A DNA stretch of 30,243 bases from Treponema sp. (GCA_031277045.1 JAISLX010000087.1:1-30243), one strand, 5' to 3'. Positions 6,950-15,819 are shown, counted from the first letter of the stretch. Program-made: numbers and translations. The notes: a model not told the origin generated them from the letters alone.

Positions 6950-8092
6950 ATGGATCTGCGTTCACGCCTATCCCGCGTCAGGGAACTCAAATATTCCGGA
7001 CGGGCGCCCCGGTCCCCGGGCCGGGGGGAGGCCGCCTCTCCGGTTTTTGAAGGGCTGGGCTGGAAACCCGCGGCGTACCAGACCCTTAAGCACGAACAGC
7101 TTGTTGATCTTCCTATTTCCATTCCCCGGACTTTACCGCCGGAGCTGGATATTCTGGCGCCGGGGATAGGGCGGACCGATCCGGAATCCCTTCTGTTTTT
7201 TGATCTGGAAACCACGGGCCTGTCCACCGGGGCGGGCACCATCGCGTTTTTGGCCGCCTTCGGTTCCCCGCGAATCCCCTCAGACGGGCGGAAACGGAAA
7301 ACCGGCGGGGGGGATTACGCGAAGATTCTTGTTACCCGCTATCTTTTACTGGACTACCCCGGCGAGCCCGGTTTTCTGGAAGCGGTGCTCGGGGAATTGG
7401 GGAACCGCCCCACTGTTGTAACTTACAACGGCAGGACCTTTGACGCGCAGATTCTGCGAAACCGCTGCCTGATAAACGGCATGACCCTGCCGCCCTTTGA
7501 ACATGCGGATCTTCTCTACAGCGCCAGGCGGCTGTGGAAACGCTTCCTCCCCAACTGTTCCCAGGGAACGGTGGAAAGCGGGGTGCTGTCCATCAGCCGG
7601 GAGAACGACCTTCCCGGCGCGTTCGCCCCGGAAGCCTGGTTTAGTTTTCTTAACGATGGCGATTCCGCCGCCCTGCTGCGGATCTGCGAACACAACATCC
7701 GGGACATCCGGGGCCTGGCTTCCCTTTTGGGCTGCCTGTGCAGGATTGCCCGGGATCCGCTGGGGAACCGGTATCACCCGGACCTTGAGCATCTGTGGCT
7801 GTGCTGGCAGAGCGCCCTGCGCCGGGGCCTTTGCGGGGAGGGAGAGTACCCTATGGCCAGGGCCCTGCTTGAACGGGGCGCGAAAGAGGGCTATCCCCGC
7901 TGCTGCAGGAAATTGGCGGTGGAGGCGGAATGGCGGCAGGGCGACATCGCGGAAGCCCTGCGCCTGGTGGAACGGGCGCTGGCCTTCGAGCCTCCTTCCG
8001 GCGAACCCCGCTCCGGCTATTTTTCCGGGCGGCTGCGGGAGGACCTTGAAAAACGGAAGAAACGGCTCCTTGCCAAGGCCCGGCGGCTCTGA
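6950..8092 (+). CDS. YprB-like RNase H-fold exonuclease
   Basis: ATG 6950 is chosen because GAGAGG lies just upstream and the longer frame overlaps the tRNA. The product has 380 residues. Residues about 78-265 have the DEDD-type 3'-5' exonuclease motifs: FFDLETTGLS (Asp85, Glu87), TYNGRTFDAQILR (Asp165) and HNIRDIRGLA (His248, Asp252). This is the arrangement of the YprB family, which is predicted to degrade RNA or DNA with two metal ions. Residues about 285-375 are helical with TPR-like spacing (EYPMARALLERGAKEGYPRCCRKLAVEAEWRQGDIAEALRLVERAL). The gene is monocistronic and convergent with the acyltransferase gene. The biological substrate is not known. Confidence 0.75.
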   Translation: MDLRSRLSRVRELKYSGRAPRSPGRGEAASPVFEGLGWKPAAYQTLKHEQLVDLPISIPRTLPPELDILAPGIGRTDPESLLFFDLETTGLSTGAGTIAFLAAFGSPRIPSDGRKRKTGGGDYAKILVTRYLLLDYPGEPGFLEAVLGELGNRPTVVTYNGRTFDAQILRNRCLINGMTLPPFEHADLLYSARRLWKRFLPNCSQGTVESGVLSISRENDLPGAFAPEAWFSFLNDGDSAALLRICEHNIRDIRGLASLLGCLCRIARDPLGNRYHPDLEHLWLCWQSALRRGLCGEGEYPMARALLERGAKEGYPRCCRKLAVEAEWRQGDIAEALRLVERALAFEPPSGEPRSGYFSGRLREDLEKRKKRLLAKARRL

Positions 8093-8118
8093 CTCCGCGC
8101 CGCCAGGGCCTGCGGATT

Positions 8119-8877
8119 TTACTTGTCGTTCAGCCCCCGGATCCGATCCATCCGCCCCCGGTAAAAAGCGGAACAGCCGCCGCGCCTGTCGATTTCCGCT
8201 TGCATAAGGGAGCGGACTGCCTGGGCGTAGTCGCGTATCGAGTCCGTTGAAATTTCACCGTTCGCTTCCCGTTTGATATGGCCGGAGGGGTAGACCGGAT
8301 CCAGGACGACGAGTTTTTCCCGGGGGAAGGCCCGGCCAAAAAAACTGTAGGGCTTGTACTTGCCGCCGGAAAATACCGTTACCATGGGAATTACGGGGAT
8401 GTCCAGGTGGGCGGAGAGATAAAAGGCGCCGGGCCGGAATTTCCGGATCTTCTGGTTGTAAAGGTAGCACTCCCCTTCCGGGTAAAAGAGCAGGTAGCGC
8501 CGAAACCGGAAAGCGGTTGAAGCCGCGGCCTGGAGCATGGCGAGGCTGTTCCCGCCCCGGGGAATGGGGACCCCCCCCAGGAGCCGGATAAAGGTTCCCA
8601 GCACGGGAAATTCCACGGTGGCTTCCAGCATGGTTTGATAAACCCGGCGGGGCCAGACCGCTCCGCCCATCTTTACGGGATCAAGAAAAGTAGTGTGGTT
8701 GCAGATCAAAATTGCCCTCCGGTGACGCAGCAGCTTGTCCCGGTTTTCGTAGGAAGTAGAGTACTGGATAATGTTGACAATATGTGCGATGGAAAAAACA
8801 GGATAAAAAGTCAGGGCGCTGGCAAGACGAAAGGGCAGTGAATTATCAATAAGGGCTTGTCCGTGTTTATAGGGCAT
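8119..8877 (-). CDS. PlsC-type 1-acylglycerol-3-phosphate acyltransferase
   Basis: The 252-residue product carries the acyltransferase block NHTTFLD (His61, Asp66; the HX4D motif) and FYPEGE (about 132-136), with IPRGG between them. These are the acyl-acceptor and catalytic motifs of the PlsC/LPLAT family. Hydrophobic N-terminal stretches (about 15-40) suggest membrane association. It starts three bases after the stop of the glycosyltransferase gene, so the two are surely co-transcribed. It could be the housekeeping phosphatidate-forming enzyme, or could acylate the product of the neighbouring glycosyltransferase. The sequence alone does not decide this. Confidence 0.75.
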   Translation of the reverse strand: MPYKHGQALIDNSLPFRLASALTFYPVFSIAHIVNIIQYSTSYENRDKLLRHRRAILICNHTTFLDPVKMGGAVWPRRVYQTMLEATVEFPVLGTFIRLLGGVPIPRGGNSLAMLQAAASTAFRFRRYLLFYPEGECYLYNQKIRKFRPGAFYLSAHLDIPVIPMVTVFSGGKYKPYSFFGRAFPREKLVVLDPVYPSGHIKREANGEISTDSIRDYAQAVRSLMQAEIDRRGGCSAFYRGRMDRIRGLNDK

Positions 8878-8880
8878 GAT

Positions 8881-10029
8881 CTAAGATACCACCCGGTCTT
8901 TCCAGAGGAAGCCCCTGCCGGATATTGTCCTGAACCAGGAATATGATGCAACCCGGAGGAAATTGAGGTACAGAAGGGGCCAGAGGAACCCGTAGTACCA
9001 TTCCAGCCGGTGGCCCAGAAACATGAAGATCCACGTGAGGGTATACAGAATGTTTATCAGAACTGTGGTTCCTAAATTCGGACTTTGGGTAACGATGTTG
9101 ATGATAAGCAGGGGAAAGGGGAAAAACAAAAAGAAGAACGCCAGCAGCGCCACAAAAAGAAGAAGCAGGGAATTTTTTGCTAAAAAGTCAAAAATGTTTT
9201 TTCCTATCCCTTCCAGGGCTTTGCCGTAACCATCGTACATTTTACACCAGGCATGGGCGGTAATATCAAGAAACCGGGTCTGGTAGCCCATCCGCTTTAC
9301 ATGCCGTGACATGTAGATGTCTTCACTGGTTTTTTTCTTAAAAGCCTCGCATCCGCCTATGGCCTTGAATACTTCGTGCCGGATGGCGATGTACTGCCCG
9401 ATGGCGGAAGAAAAAAAATGGAATTTGGTAAAGCGGTTGAGGAACAGGGGGATAACAAAGCCGGTAAGGAGAAACATCAGGGGTACGGTAATGATTTCCC
9501 CCAGGCCGTTCATTTCCTCTCTGATATAGCCGGAGATCATATCCGCTTTGAGGCCGGTGAGATTGGTAACCGCCCAGGAAATACTGGTGGGGTTATGAAT
9601 GGTATCGGCGTCGGTAAACAGCAGGATTTCCCCTTTCGCTTCTTTGGAAAGCTGATGCAGGGCAAAGGGCTTGCCGTACCAGTCTTGGGGCAGGGAGGCG
9701 CCTTTGAAGACCTTAATGCGGCTGTTTTCCGCCGCTAAACGCTCCAGGATGGACAGGGTATTGTCGGTAGAATTGTCATCGAGGACCAGAATCTCGTAGT
9801 TTTGGTAATACTGCCTGCAAAGCGACTGAATGCAGCGGGTAATACAGGTTTCTTCGTTTCTGGCCGGGACAAGTACCGAAACCAGAGGGCCGTTGGACAT
9901 TTCCGCGTCAAGCGTGAAGCGCCACATCTCGTAATGGTTGGCCAGGGAGATAATAAAAAAATAAACCCCCACTGCCAGAAGAATCGGGTAGTAAAATTGT
10001 ACCATAACAGAAAATATTTCCTGAATCAT
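8881..10029 (-). CDS. Membrane-bound family-2 glycosyltransferase
   Basis: The 382-residue product has an N-terminal membrane helix (about 10-30), a GT-A catalytic domain (about 48-275) and C-terminal membrane helices (about 280-365). Motifs present are VSVLVPARNEE, LDDNSTDNT (Asp84/85, nucleotide-sugar binding), FTDADT (Asp140, Asp142; metal), GQYIAIR and the acceptor-site acid in SEDIYMSRHVK (Glu236/Asp237). The QDWYGKPFALHQL segment resembles the HpnB/CrtQ-like group, which transfers sugars to lipid acceptors on the cytoplasmic face. Start ATG 10029 is four bases after the previous stop and has no strong ribosome binding site, which suggests translational coupling. The sugar and acceptor are unknown; a glycolipid is inferred from the PlsC-like gene downstream. 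Confidence 0.8.
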   Translation of the reverse strand: MIQEIFSVMVQFYYPILLAVGVYFFIISLANHYEMWRFTLDAEMSNGPLVSVLVPARNEETCITRCIQSLCRQYYQNYEILVLDDNSTDNTLSILERLAAENSRIKVFKGASLPQDWYGKPFALHQLSKEAKGEILLFTDADTIHNPTSISWAVTNLTGLKADMISGYIREEMNGLGEIITVPLMFLLTGFVIPLFLNRFTKFHFFSSAIGQYIAIRHEVFKAIGGCEAFKKKTSEDIYMSRHVKRMGYQTRFLDITAHAWCKMYDGYGKALEGIGKNIFDFLAKNSLLLLFVALLAFFFLFFPFPLLIINIVTQSPNLGTTVLINILYTLTWIFMFLGHRLEWYYGFLWPLLYLNFLRVASYSWFRTISGRGFLWKDRVVS

Positions 10030-10032
10030 GTT

Positions 10033-10740
10033 TTAACCGTTTAGGAGACTCAACACATATTTGTTGGTTGGATAAATTTCCAGGGCTTTAAGAAACCAGG
10101 GACGGGCGTCGCCGTGCTTTTTTTGCTGCAGGTAGGCATAACCGATGGCTGAATAAATGTTAAAGAGATCGTCTTTGCCGGGATTACCGGCGGCGGAAAG
10201 AATCTCTTCCATCATTCTGATGCCCTTTTTGTAATCGTGAAAAGGGGATGGGGCGTAAACCCAGCGGGCGGCAATCATAAACCGGGCCGCGGCATTCTGC
10301 GGATCTTCGGCCAGGGCTTTTTTTGAGTAACTTTCTACTTTAAGCCCGTTCGCCAGGGCATAGGAAACCGACCGTACCGCGCAGGATTGGGAAATGTTTT
10401 CCGCCAGCATCTGCCAGCTTTCGGCCCCTGCCCCCTCTCCCTGGGCTTTTTGCGCCCAGAGGATACCCTGTTCATACCGGGCGGCGGCTTCAGGTTTCCT
10501 GTTTTCGTACTGGTACGCTCTTCCCAGCATGTACTCGCACCGGGACAGTATGATGTAAAGTTCGCTGCCCGTAAGGTTTTCGCGGGCCTTTTCCATGGCT
10601 TCCTGGTACAGGGGGACAATTTCATCGGCGTTTAGCTGCTGGGCGTAGATTGCGTCCCGCAGCGTTACGTAATAATCCGGAAAAGAAAAAAGCGCCGGAA
10701 CCGGCAGGAACACTAAAAGGGACAGAACAATATGTTTCAT
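10033..10740 (-). CDS. Exported TPR-like protein
   Basis: The 235-residue product has a signal peptide (MKHIVLSLLVFLPVPALFSFP). TPR-like helical pairs include LSRCEYMLGRAYQYENRKPEAAARYEQGI (about 66-95), a central helical segment with AEDPQNAAARFMIAARWV, and YSAIGYAYLQQKKHGDARPWFLKALEIYP (about 192-225). It is probably a periplasmic scaffold or adaptor. It lies 13 bases after priA and four bases before the glycosyltransferase. Its place in that run suggests a link with the glycosyltransferase/acyltransferase pair, but no interaction can be read from sequence. Confidence 0.65.
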   Translation of the reverse strand: MKHIVLSLLVFLPVPALFSFPDYYVTLRDAIYAQQLNADEIVPLYQEAMEKARENLTGSELYIILSRCEYMLGRAYQYENRKPEAAARYEQGILWAQKAQGEGAGAESWQMLAENISQSCAVRSVSYALANGLKVESYSKKALAEDPQNAAARFMIAARWVYAPSPFHDYKKGIRMMEEILSAAGNPGKDDLFNIYSAIGYAYLQQKKHGDARPWFLKALEIYPTNKYVLSLLNG

Positions 10741-10753
10741 TTGACAACTATAA

Positions 10754-12745
10754 CTATAAGAGATTGACGGGGTCTATGTCCACTTCCACGTAAACGCGGC
10801 TGTCCCTGCCCTTGTTGTAGCGGAGCAGGGCGGTCCGCGCGGCGCTGTGGAGGGGGCCCATGACGGGGGCCCGGAGGATCAGGTGGCGGCGGTGGTTTCC
10901 GGCGATGATCCCGATGGGACATTCCGCGGGGCCCAGGGTGTCGGCGCCGGGGGGGAGCAGGGGGCGGACCAGATCGGCGAAGCGCGCGGCGGCCTTGCCC
11001 ACGCGGACCGGGTCCCGGGAGCGGAAGTTAAAGCGGATAAGCCGGGAAAACGGGGGGAAATTCAGGGCCCCGCGCTGGACAAGTTCCTCCCGGAAAAAGC
11101 CGTCCACATCCAGGGCCGCCGATTTTTCAATGACCGGGTCCCCCATTCTAAGGGTCTGGATAATCACCTTGCCGTCGGGAAAGTAGCGGCCCGCCCGGCC
11201 CGCCACCTGGACCAGAAGGGAGAAGGTCCGCTCCGCCGCCCGGAAATCCGGCAGGTGGAGCCCCGTATCCGCCAGAATCACCCCCACCAGGCGCACTCTG
11301 GGGAAGTTAAGGCCCTTGGCCACCATCTGGGTGCCCAGCAGGATGTCGACCATGCCGGCCCGGAACATCTCCAGGTTTTCCTCAAGGCTCCCGCTTTTGG
11401 CTACCGAATCGGCGTCTACGCGGCGGACCCTTAGTTCCGGAAAGGTACGGCGCAGTTCCTCCTCGATCATCTCCGTGCCGAAGCCCCGGAAACCGGCTTC
11501 CAGGGAGCCGCAGTTGGGGCAGGCCCCCGGCGGGACCTGGGAATAGCCGCAGTAGTGGCAGACCGCCCGGCCCCTGTCTTTGTGCCAGGTCAGTGATACA
11601 GAACAGTGTTTGCAGGTCAGTTCGAAGCCGCAGGAGGGGCAATGGTAGAAGTAGGCGAAGCCCCGGCGGTTGAGAAAGAGGATGGTCTGGCGGCCCATGC
11701 GGGCGGTTTTGAGGATCTCGTCTTTGAGCCGCGGGGTAAGGCAGCCCTCCGTGCCTTCCAGGCTTACCGCGGAGATCTCCGGCGGCGTCCCCCCCGCCAG
11801 GCGGCGGGAAAGGCGGAGCCGCCTTATGCGCCCGTCTTCCATAAGCTTCCAGGCTTCCACCGAGGGGGTGGCCGAACCCATCAGGAGCAGGGCCCCGGAA
11901 ACCGCGCAGCGGCGCATGGCGATCTGCCGGGCGTGGTAGCGGGGGGTGTTTCCCGATTTGTAGGAACCGTCGTGTTCCTCGTCGATGATGACAAGCCCCA
12001 GGTCTTTGAGCGGGGCGAAAACGGCGCTGCGGGGGCCCACCACGATCCGGACCTCGCCCCTGCGCGCCCGCATCCACTCAAGCAGCCGCGCGCCGGGGCT
12101 CATGCCGGAATGGAATGTCGCCGCCAGCGCGCCGAACCGGGCCTTGATGGCCTCCAGCGTCTGGTGGGTCAGGGCTATTTCCGGTACCAGGTAAATCGCC
12201 GATTTCCCCTTTTTTAGGGCGTCCTCCGCGGCCCGGATGAACACTTCGGTCTTGCCGGACCCGGTAATGCCGTAGAGGTAGAACATGGGGGCCCCGGCGG
12301 GGTAGGGGGCCGTAATGGTTTCCAGGGCTTTCTTCTGCTCGTCAGAAAGTTCCAGCGGGGAAGGGGCGATATCCTCCTCCGCGCCGTAGAGGGCGGGGTA
12401 GGCGCCGGGCCGCCTCCCCGACGGGATCATCGCCGCCAGGGCTTCCCCCAGGCCGCAGAGGTAATAGGCGGCGATCCACTCCGCCAGGGCGATGTCCTCT
12501 TCCCCGAAGGTACATTCGGTGTCCACCACCCGGCGGATCTCCCGGATGCTCTGCGGGTCCATGCCTTCCGGAACCTCCTCCCGCCCGGCGACAACGTAGC
12601 CCAGGATGTCCCGCTTGCCGAAGGGGGCCATGACCCGCTTGCCGGTTACCGCCTCGCCGGGAGGGGTTTTGTGGGCGGCCAGGTTCCGGTAGGTAAAGCG
12701 CTGGTTCGCGGGAATGTCGAAGACCAGGTCCAGGTAGGGGGCCAT
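10754..12745 (-). CDS. priA: Primosomal helicase PriA
   Basis: PriA restarts stalled replication forks: it binds fork structures, unwinds DNA 3'-5' and loads the primosome. The 663-residue product has an N-terminal DNA-binding domain (about 1-105), then Walker A GITGSGKT (159-166), DEEH (255-258), motif GSATPS (290-295) and a zinc-binding segment with eight cysteines in four pairs (Cys369/372, 378/381, 396/399, 409/412). The helicase C-terminal motifs GTQMVAKGLNFPRV and VAGRAGR follow. ATG 12745 is used; it overlaps the stop of the glycosylase gene by one base (TGATG). An in-frame TTG lies one codon before. The protein is a little shorter than the E. coli protein, with no missing catalytic motif. 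Confidence 0.95.
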   Translation of the reverse strand: MAPYLDLVFDIPANQRFTYRNLAAHKTPPGEAVTGKRVMAPFGKRDILGYVVAGREEVPEGMDPQSIREIRRVVDTECTFGEEDIALAEWIAAYYLCGLGEALAAMIPSGRRPGAYPALYGAEEDIAPSPLELSDEQKKALETITAPYPAGAPMFYLYGITGSGKTEVFIRAAEDALKKGKSAIYLVPEIALTHQTLEAIKARFGALAATFHSGMSPGARLLEWMRARRGEVRIVVGPRSAVFAPLKDLGLVIIDEEHDGSYKSGNTPRYHARQIAMRRCAVSGALLLMGSATPSVEAWKLMEDGRIRRLRLSRRLAGGTPPEISAVSLEGTEGCLTPRLKDEILKTARMGRQTILFLNRRGFAYFYHCPSCGFELTCKHCSVSLTWHKDRGRAVCHYCGYSQVPPGACPNCGSLEAGFRGFGTEMIEEELRRTFPELRVRRVDADSVAKSGSLEENLEMFRAGMVDILLGTQMVAKGLNFPRVRLVGVILADTGLHLPDFRAAERTFSLLVQVAGRAGRYFPDGKVIIQTLRMGDPVIEKSAALDVDGFFREELVQRGALNFPPFSRLIRFNFRSRDPVRVGKAAARFADLVRPLLPPGADTLGPAECPIGIIAGNHRRHLILRAPVMGPLHSAARTALLRYNKGRDSRVYVEVDIDPVNLL

Positions 12746-13536
12746 CAAAGACCCTTTAATTCCTCAAGTTTTGAGCGGAGAAGCTTCAGATCCTCCCAGG
12801 CGGGCCGTTTAAGGTCCTCGTTCCGCAGCAATGCGCTGGGATGGTAGGTGGCGAGCAGCGGGACGGGCGGGACCGCGGGTTCTTCCATTTCCAGGATGTC
12901 TTCGGGTTTTGTAACGGGGTATTCAAAGAACCGGCCCCGCAGACTGCCTATGGCGGCCCGTTCGGCGTTCTCCAAAAGCAAATTGGCGGCGACTTTGCCC
13001 ACGCAGAAGATTATCCGGGGCCGCAGGCAGGCTATCTGGCGGCGCAGGAAAGGCTTGCAGCACAGGGCTTCGGCGGGATCGGGGTCCCGGTTCCCCGGCG
13101 GGCGGCACTTGACGACATTGGCGATAAAACAGTTTTCCTCGCGGCGCAGGCTGATGGCGGCGAGCATCTTGTCAAGGAGTTGCCCCGCCCTGCCCACAAA
13201 AGGACGGCCCGTGCGGTCCTCTTCCTGGCCGGGCCCTTCACCGATGACCATGACCAGCGGATTTTCCACCCCCTCGCCGGGGACCGCGTTGGTCCTGGAG
13301 GCCCCCAGGGGACAGGCGCGGCAGGCGCGGATATCCGCCGCGATTCCTTCCAGGGTATCGCCGGGCATTGCGGAAACCGGACCCGCCGGCGCGCGGGGGG
13401 CCGGGTCAACATTCCGCTGGTCCGGGCTGTCATCGGTAAAGGCGTATACCTTTCCGGGCCGCCCGTAACCACTCCCCAGATAATCGCCGGCGGTGTCGAG
13501 AAACCTGGCAAGGGCCGTCTTTTGTTCCGCTGTCAT
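12745..13536 (-). CDS. Family-4 uracil-DNA glycosylase (iron-sulfur)
   Basis: This enzyme removes uracil from DNA to start base-excision repair. The 263-residue product has the family-4 signature: GEGPGQEED (99-107) in the uracil pocket, KCRPPGNRDP (143-152) and TYHPSALLRN (230-239, His232). Cysteines 72, 75, 144 and 160 match the spacing of the four [4Fe-4S] ligands in this family (CxxC, then 69 and 16 residues). A poorly conserved N-terminal extension of about 65 residues precedes the domain, as in the phage SPO1 polymerase-like group. It overlaps priA by one base, so repair and replication restart are transcribed together. Confidence 0.88.
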   Translation of the reverse strand: MTAEQKTALARFLDTAGDYLGSGYGRPGKVYAFTDDSPDQRNVDPAPRAPAGPVSAMPGDTLEGIAADIRACRACPLGASRTNAVPGEGVENPLVMVIGEGPGQEEDRTGRPFVGRAGQLLDKMLAAISLRREENCFIANVVKCRPPGNRDPDPAEALCCKPFLRRQIACLRPRIIFCVGKVAANLLLENAERAAIGSLRGRFFEYPVTKPEDILEMEEPAVPPVPLLATYHPSALLRNEDLKRPAWEDLKLLRSKLEELKGL

Positions 13537-13584
13537 TTTTCCATTGTCCAGGAAGGCCGAAGCAGCGGCAAGGGGACAGCGCCG

Positions 13585-14748
13585 TTAGCGGGAAGGCAGC
13601 CGTTGGAGCAAAACGTCTGCCTTTTCGCGGTAGCGGACGGGATCGGCGTCGGCGGCGCGGCGCAGGAATTCCGCGGCCCGCTCCCCCTGTCCCGCAGCGG
13701 CGGCGTTAAGGCCCAGGGCGTAGTAGATTAGAGCGCCGTCGCTCCCCAGCTCAAGGCTGCGGTTGTAGAGCTGCTCCGCCCTGTCCCAATCCCCCCTGCC
13801 GTAGGCTATGAGCCCCAGGTAGTAATGCGGGGCGTAGTGGCCGGGCCGCAGACCGGCCGCCATGGTAAACGCCGGCTCGGCCTTGTCAAAATCCTCCTCC
13901 CCGTAAGCCCGGCGGCCTTCGTCCATCAGTTCCGGAAAGGTTTTACGGGCGTTGATGTAGGAACGGTAGTCCCGGTCCAGGTTTTCAAAACCGTTCCAGT
14001 CCTCAATTCTCCGCGCCACGGCGGTGGAATTTTCCGGCAGCCCGGCGGCGGGGGAGAGAAGCGCAAAACATTCCAGCAGGGAACGAATGTAATCCTCGTT
14101 TCCGCTGTTCAGAAAAAACGACACCAGGGCCCAGGAAAGGGCGCTGTAGTCTTCCCGCGAAAGGGCGGCCCCGGTATCCTGCGCGCCCAGGAGGAGGATG
14201 TCCCGGACCGGGGGAATTGACAGTTCTTTTACCCGCTCCAGCCAGGAAAGATTCTCGGCGTAGGCCGTCTCCCCATCTTCTATGGACAGGGTGCTAAAGT
14301 AAATGGCGAAACCTTCCTCGATCCATGAAGGGGGATTGGGGATAAAGGCGCGCAGGTACTGGATAAACGACTGATAGGGGAGGGTCCGTTCCCAGTCCGC
14401 GCCGGCGTTATTAATTACCAGTTCCCGGCGCTCCGGCTGGCGGTAGTGAAGGTACAGCGCCCCGGCGCTCTCCGTTCCCAGCCGGCTGGCAAGGTATTCG
14501 CCGTAGGCCGCCGTATCGCTAATCAGACGCACTTTAAGCGGCGCGGCCAGCAGGTGTGGGTTAAAGCGGAAGAGCCGGGTATAAATCGCAAAACGCCCTT
14601 CCAGGTCCTTCCCGATTCTTTCCGCCGCCGCCGGATCCTCGCCGATGATCTCGTAATGGTCCGTGGTCAGCGGAGCCTGCCCGAAAACCGGATAACCCTG
14701 CGCGGACAGGACCGTTAGTGTGAACGCCAGATACAAAAAACGCCGCAT
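13585..14748 (-). CDS. Exported protease-like TPR protein lacking the zinc motif
   Basis: I start at ATG 14748 (GGGGGAATT just upstream); the product then has 387 residues and a signal peptide (MRRFLYLAFTLTVLSAQGYPVFG). Residues about 30-200 resemble the gluzincin 'MA-like' peptidase domain: a beta region, a helix, then PPSWIEEGFAIYFSTLS (about 139-155), the usual glutamate-containing helix. The HExxH helix expected just before it reads YQSFIQYLR (125-133), so both His ligands and the catalytic Glu are replaced. The C-terminus (about 290-385) carries three TPRs (YAPHYYLGLIAYGRGDWDRAEQLYNRSLEL and neighbours). It is probably a non-catalytic periplasmic scaffold. It heads the run udg-priA-TPR-GT2-plsC, 48 bases before the glycosylase. 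Confidence 0.6.
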   Translation of the reverse strand: MRRFLYLAFTLTVLSAQGYPVFGQAPLTTDHYEIIGEDPAAAERIGKDLEGRFAIYTRLFRFNPHLLAAPLKVRLISDTAAYGEYLASRLGTESAGALYLHYRQPERRELVINNAGADWERTLPYQSFIQYLRAFIPNPPSWIEEGFAIYFSTLSIEDGETAYAENLSWLERVKELSIPPVRDILLLGAQDTGAALSREDYSALSWALVSFFLNSGNEDYIRSLLECFALLSPAAGLPENSTAVARRIEDWNGFENLDRDYRSYINARKTFPELMDEGRRAYGEEDFDKAEPAFTMAAGLRPGHYAPHYYLGLIAYGRGDWDRAEQLYNRSLELGSDGALIYYALGLNAAAAGQGERAAEFLRRAADADPVRYREKADVLLQRLPSR

Positions 14749-14892
14749 AATTCCCCCGGTATGGCCCGCGCTCCCGCGGGACAAGAAACAGCTATTGGAC
14801 TTGTCCGGAAACCTGGCCGGTTCCCTGTCGGCCAAAGGCTGTTTTTAAGTGCTGCTGTCCGAAAACCAAAGTTTTCAAACACATCCTGAGTT

Positions 14893-14919
14893 TGTTCCAA
14901 AAACTGAGGTTTTGGAACA
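14893..14919. repeat. Hairpin repeat (TTC-AAAAC family)
   Basis: TGTTCCAAAA and TTTTGGAACA pair as a 10-bp stem with a short loop (ACTGAGG). It lies directly after the stop of the minus-strand P-loop gene. Related palindromes occur at 1127-1162, 27802-27831 and 29006-29035 with compensated base changes. A weaker partner (GAAAAC-CAAA-GTTTTC) lies about 25 bases to the left. Confidence 0.45.
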
Positions 14920-14925
14920 GCCCGT

Positions 14926-15819
14926 CTATTGGACAATTTTGTCAATAATGATATTCACTTCCTCGATAAGAATGTTGGTATACCGCTCGATATTGTCAAT
15001 AATGTACTGCTGTAGTTCATGGATGTTTCCGCCCAACTGGGTTCCGTAAGGCACATCAATGGTGATGACCAGCCGGTAGCCTATCTCATCGTCCTTGATG
15101 GAAATTTTCTTGATGCGGATTTCGCTGTTGTATTCGTCAACACAATGGATCACCATCTGGCTTAGGGCCGCTTCCGTGATAATCACCTTGCCCCGCTTGG
15201 AGTATTCGGGGCGGACCACGGATTTTTCCAGTACTTTTGGGATAGGGCCTATTCCGCCGGGGCTTAGATCGGCCCCCGCGGGACTGATTCCGGTGGTTTT
15301 CTTTTTTTTCCGCAATACCCGGATGGCTTCGTAAAAAATATTCGGGTAACTCCGCTTTATCTCGATGGAAGGTATGGGGATCACGTGTTTCCCCTCGATT
15401 TTGCGGGTCCTGATGGCCTTTTCAATTTCGTCCTGGGAGGCGATATCCTCGATCCTGATAATTTTGGAGGGAACGGGAAGCTGGAGCCGGACGGCGATTT
15501 TTTTCGCCATTTTTTCCGATGTTCCCAAAATAAGGACCCTGCGTATCTTTTCGCTCTGGAGTTTTCGGGCAACTTCGTCCCGGTGTCCTTTGGCGTCGAA
15601 AAGGGCCACCTTAACCGCCGCCAGAAAGGTCTTTTCGGTCTTTGCCGAGTGCCCGGCGAGGATCCGGTTGTCCCGGATAAGGAGTCCGTCGTCAATGATG
15701 TAATTGATCCCGTATTTTTGGGCTACCAGTTTGGCCCGGAAACTCTTGCCGGTACCGCTTTCCCCCACCAGCGCGTATACTTTAATTTTATAGAACAGCC
15801 ACGAGAAACCCGGGATCAT
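14926..15819 (-). CDS. P-loop ATPase domain joined to an Asp23-like domain
   Basis: The 297-residue product begins with a nucleotide-binding segment: VYALVGESGTGKSFRAKLVA (Walker A 19-26), followed by DDGLLIRDNRILAGHSAK and RVLILGTSEKMAKKIAVRL. It could be a kinase-like or regulatory ATPase. From about residue 218 the sequence (KVIITEAALSQMVIHCVDEYNS...IKKISIKDDEIGYRLVITIDVPYGTQLGGNIHELQQYIIDNIERYTNILIEEVNIIIDKI) fits the Asp23/alkaline-shock fold, seen in Gram-positive envelope-stress proteins. A basic stretch RKKKKTT and a Pro/Gly linker separate the halves. No signal peptide is present, so it is cytoplasmic. The start has no clear ribosome binding site. The function is unknown. Confidence 0.65.
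   Translation of the reverse strand: MIPGFSWLFYKIKVYALVGESGTGKSFRAKLVAQKYGINYIIDDGLLIRDNRILAGHSAKTEKTFLAAVKVALFDAKGHRDEVARKLQSEKIRRVLILGTSEKMAKKIAVRLQLPVPSKIIRIEDIASQDEIEKAIRTRKIEGKHVIPIPSIEIKRSYPNIFYEAIRVLRKKKKTTGISPAGADLSPGGIGPIPKVLEKSVVRPEYSKRGKVIITEAALSQMVIHCVDEYNSEIRIKKISIKDDEIGYRLVITIDVPYGTQLGGNIHELQQYIIDNIERYTNILIEEVNIIIDKIVQ

Noticed and set aside
10847..12217. Long plus-strand ORFs inside priA
   Set aside because: They are shadows of a complete priA with all motifs; high GC content keeps the antisense frames open.
12841..13731. Plus-strand ORF of 296 codons
   Set aside because: It is antisense to the uracil-DNA glycosylase gene, whose motifs and cluster cysteines are intact.
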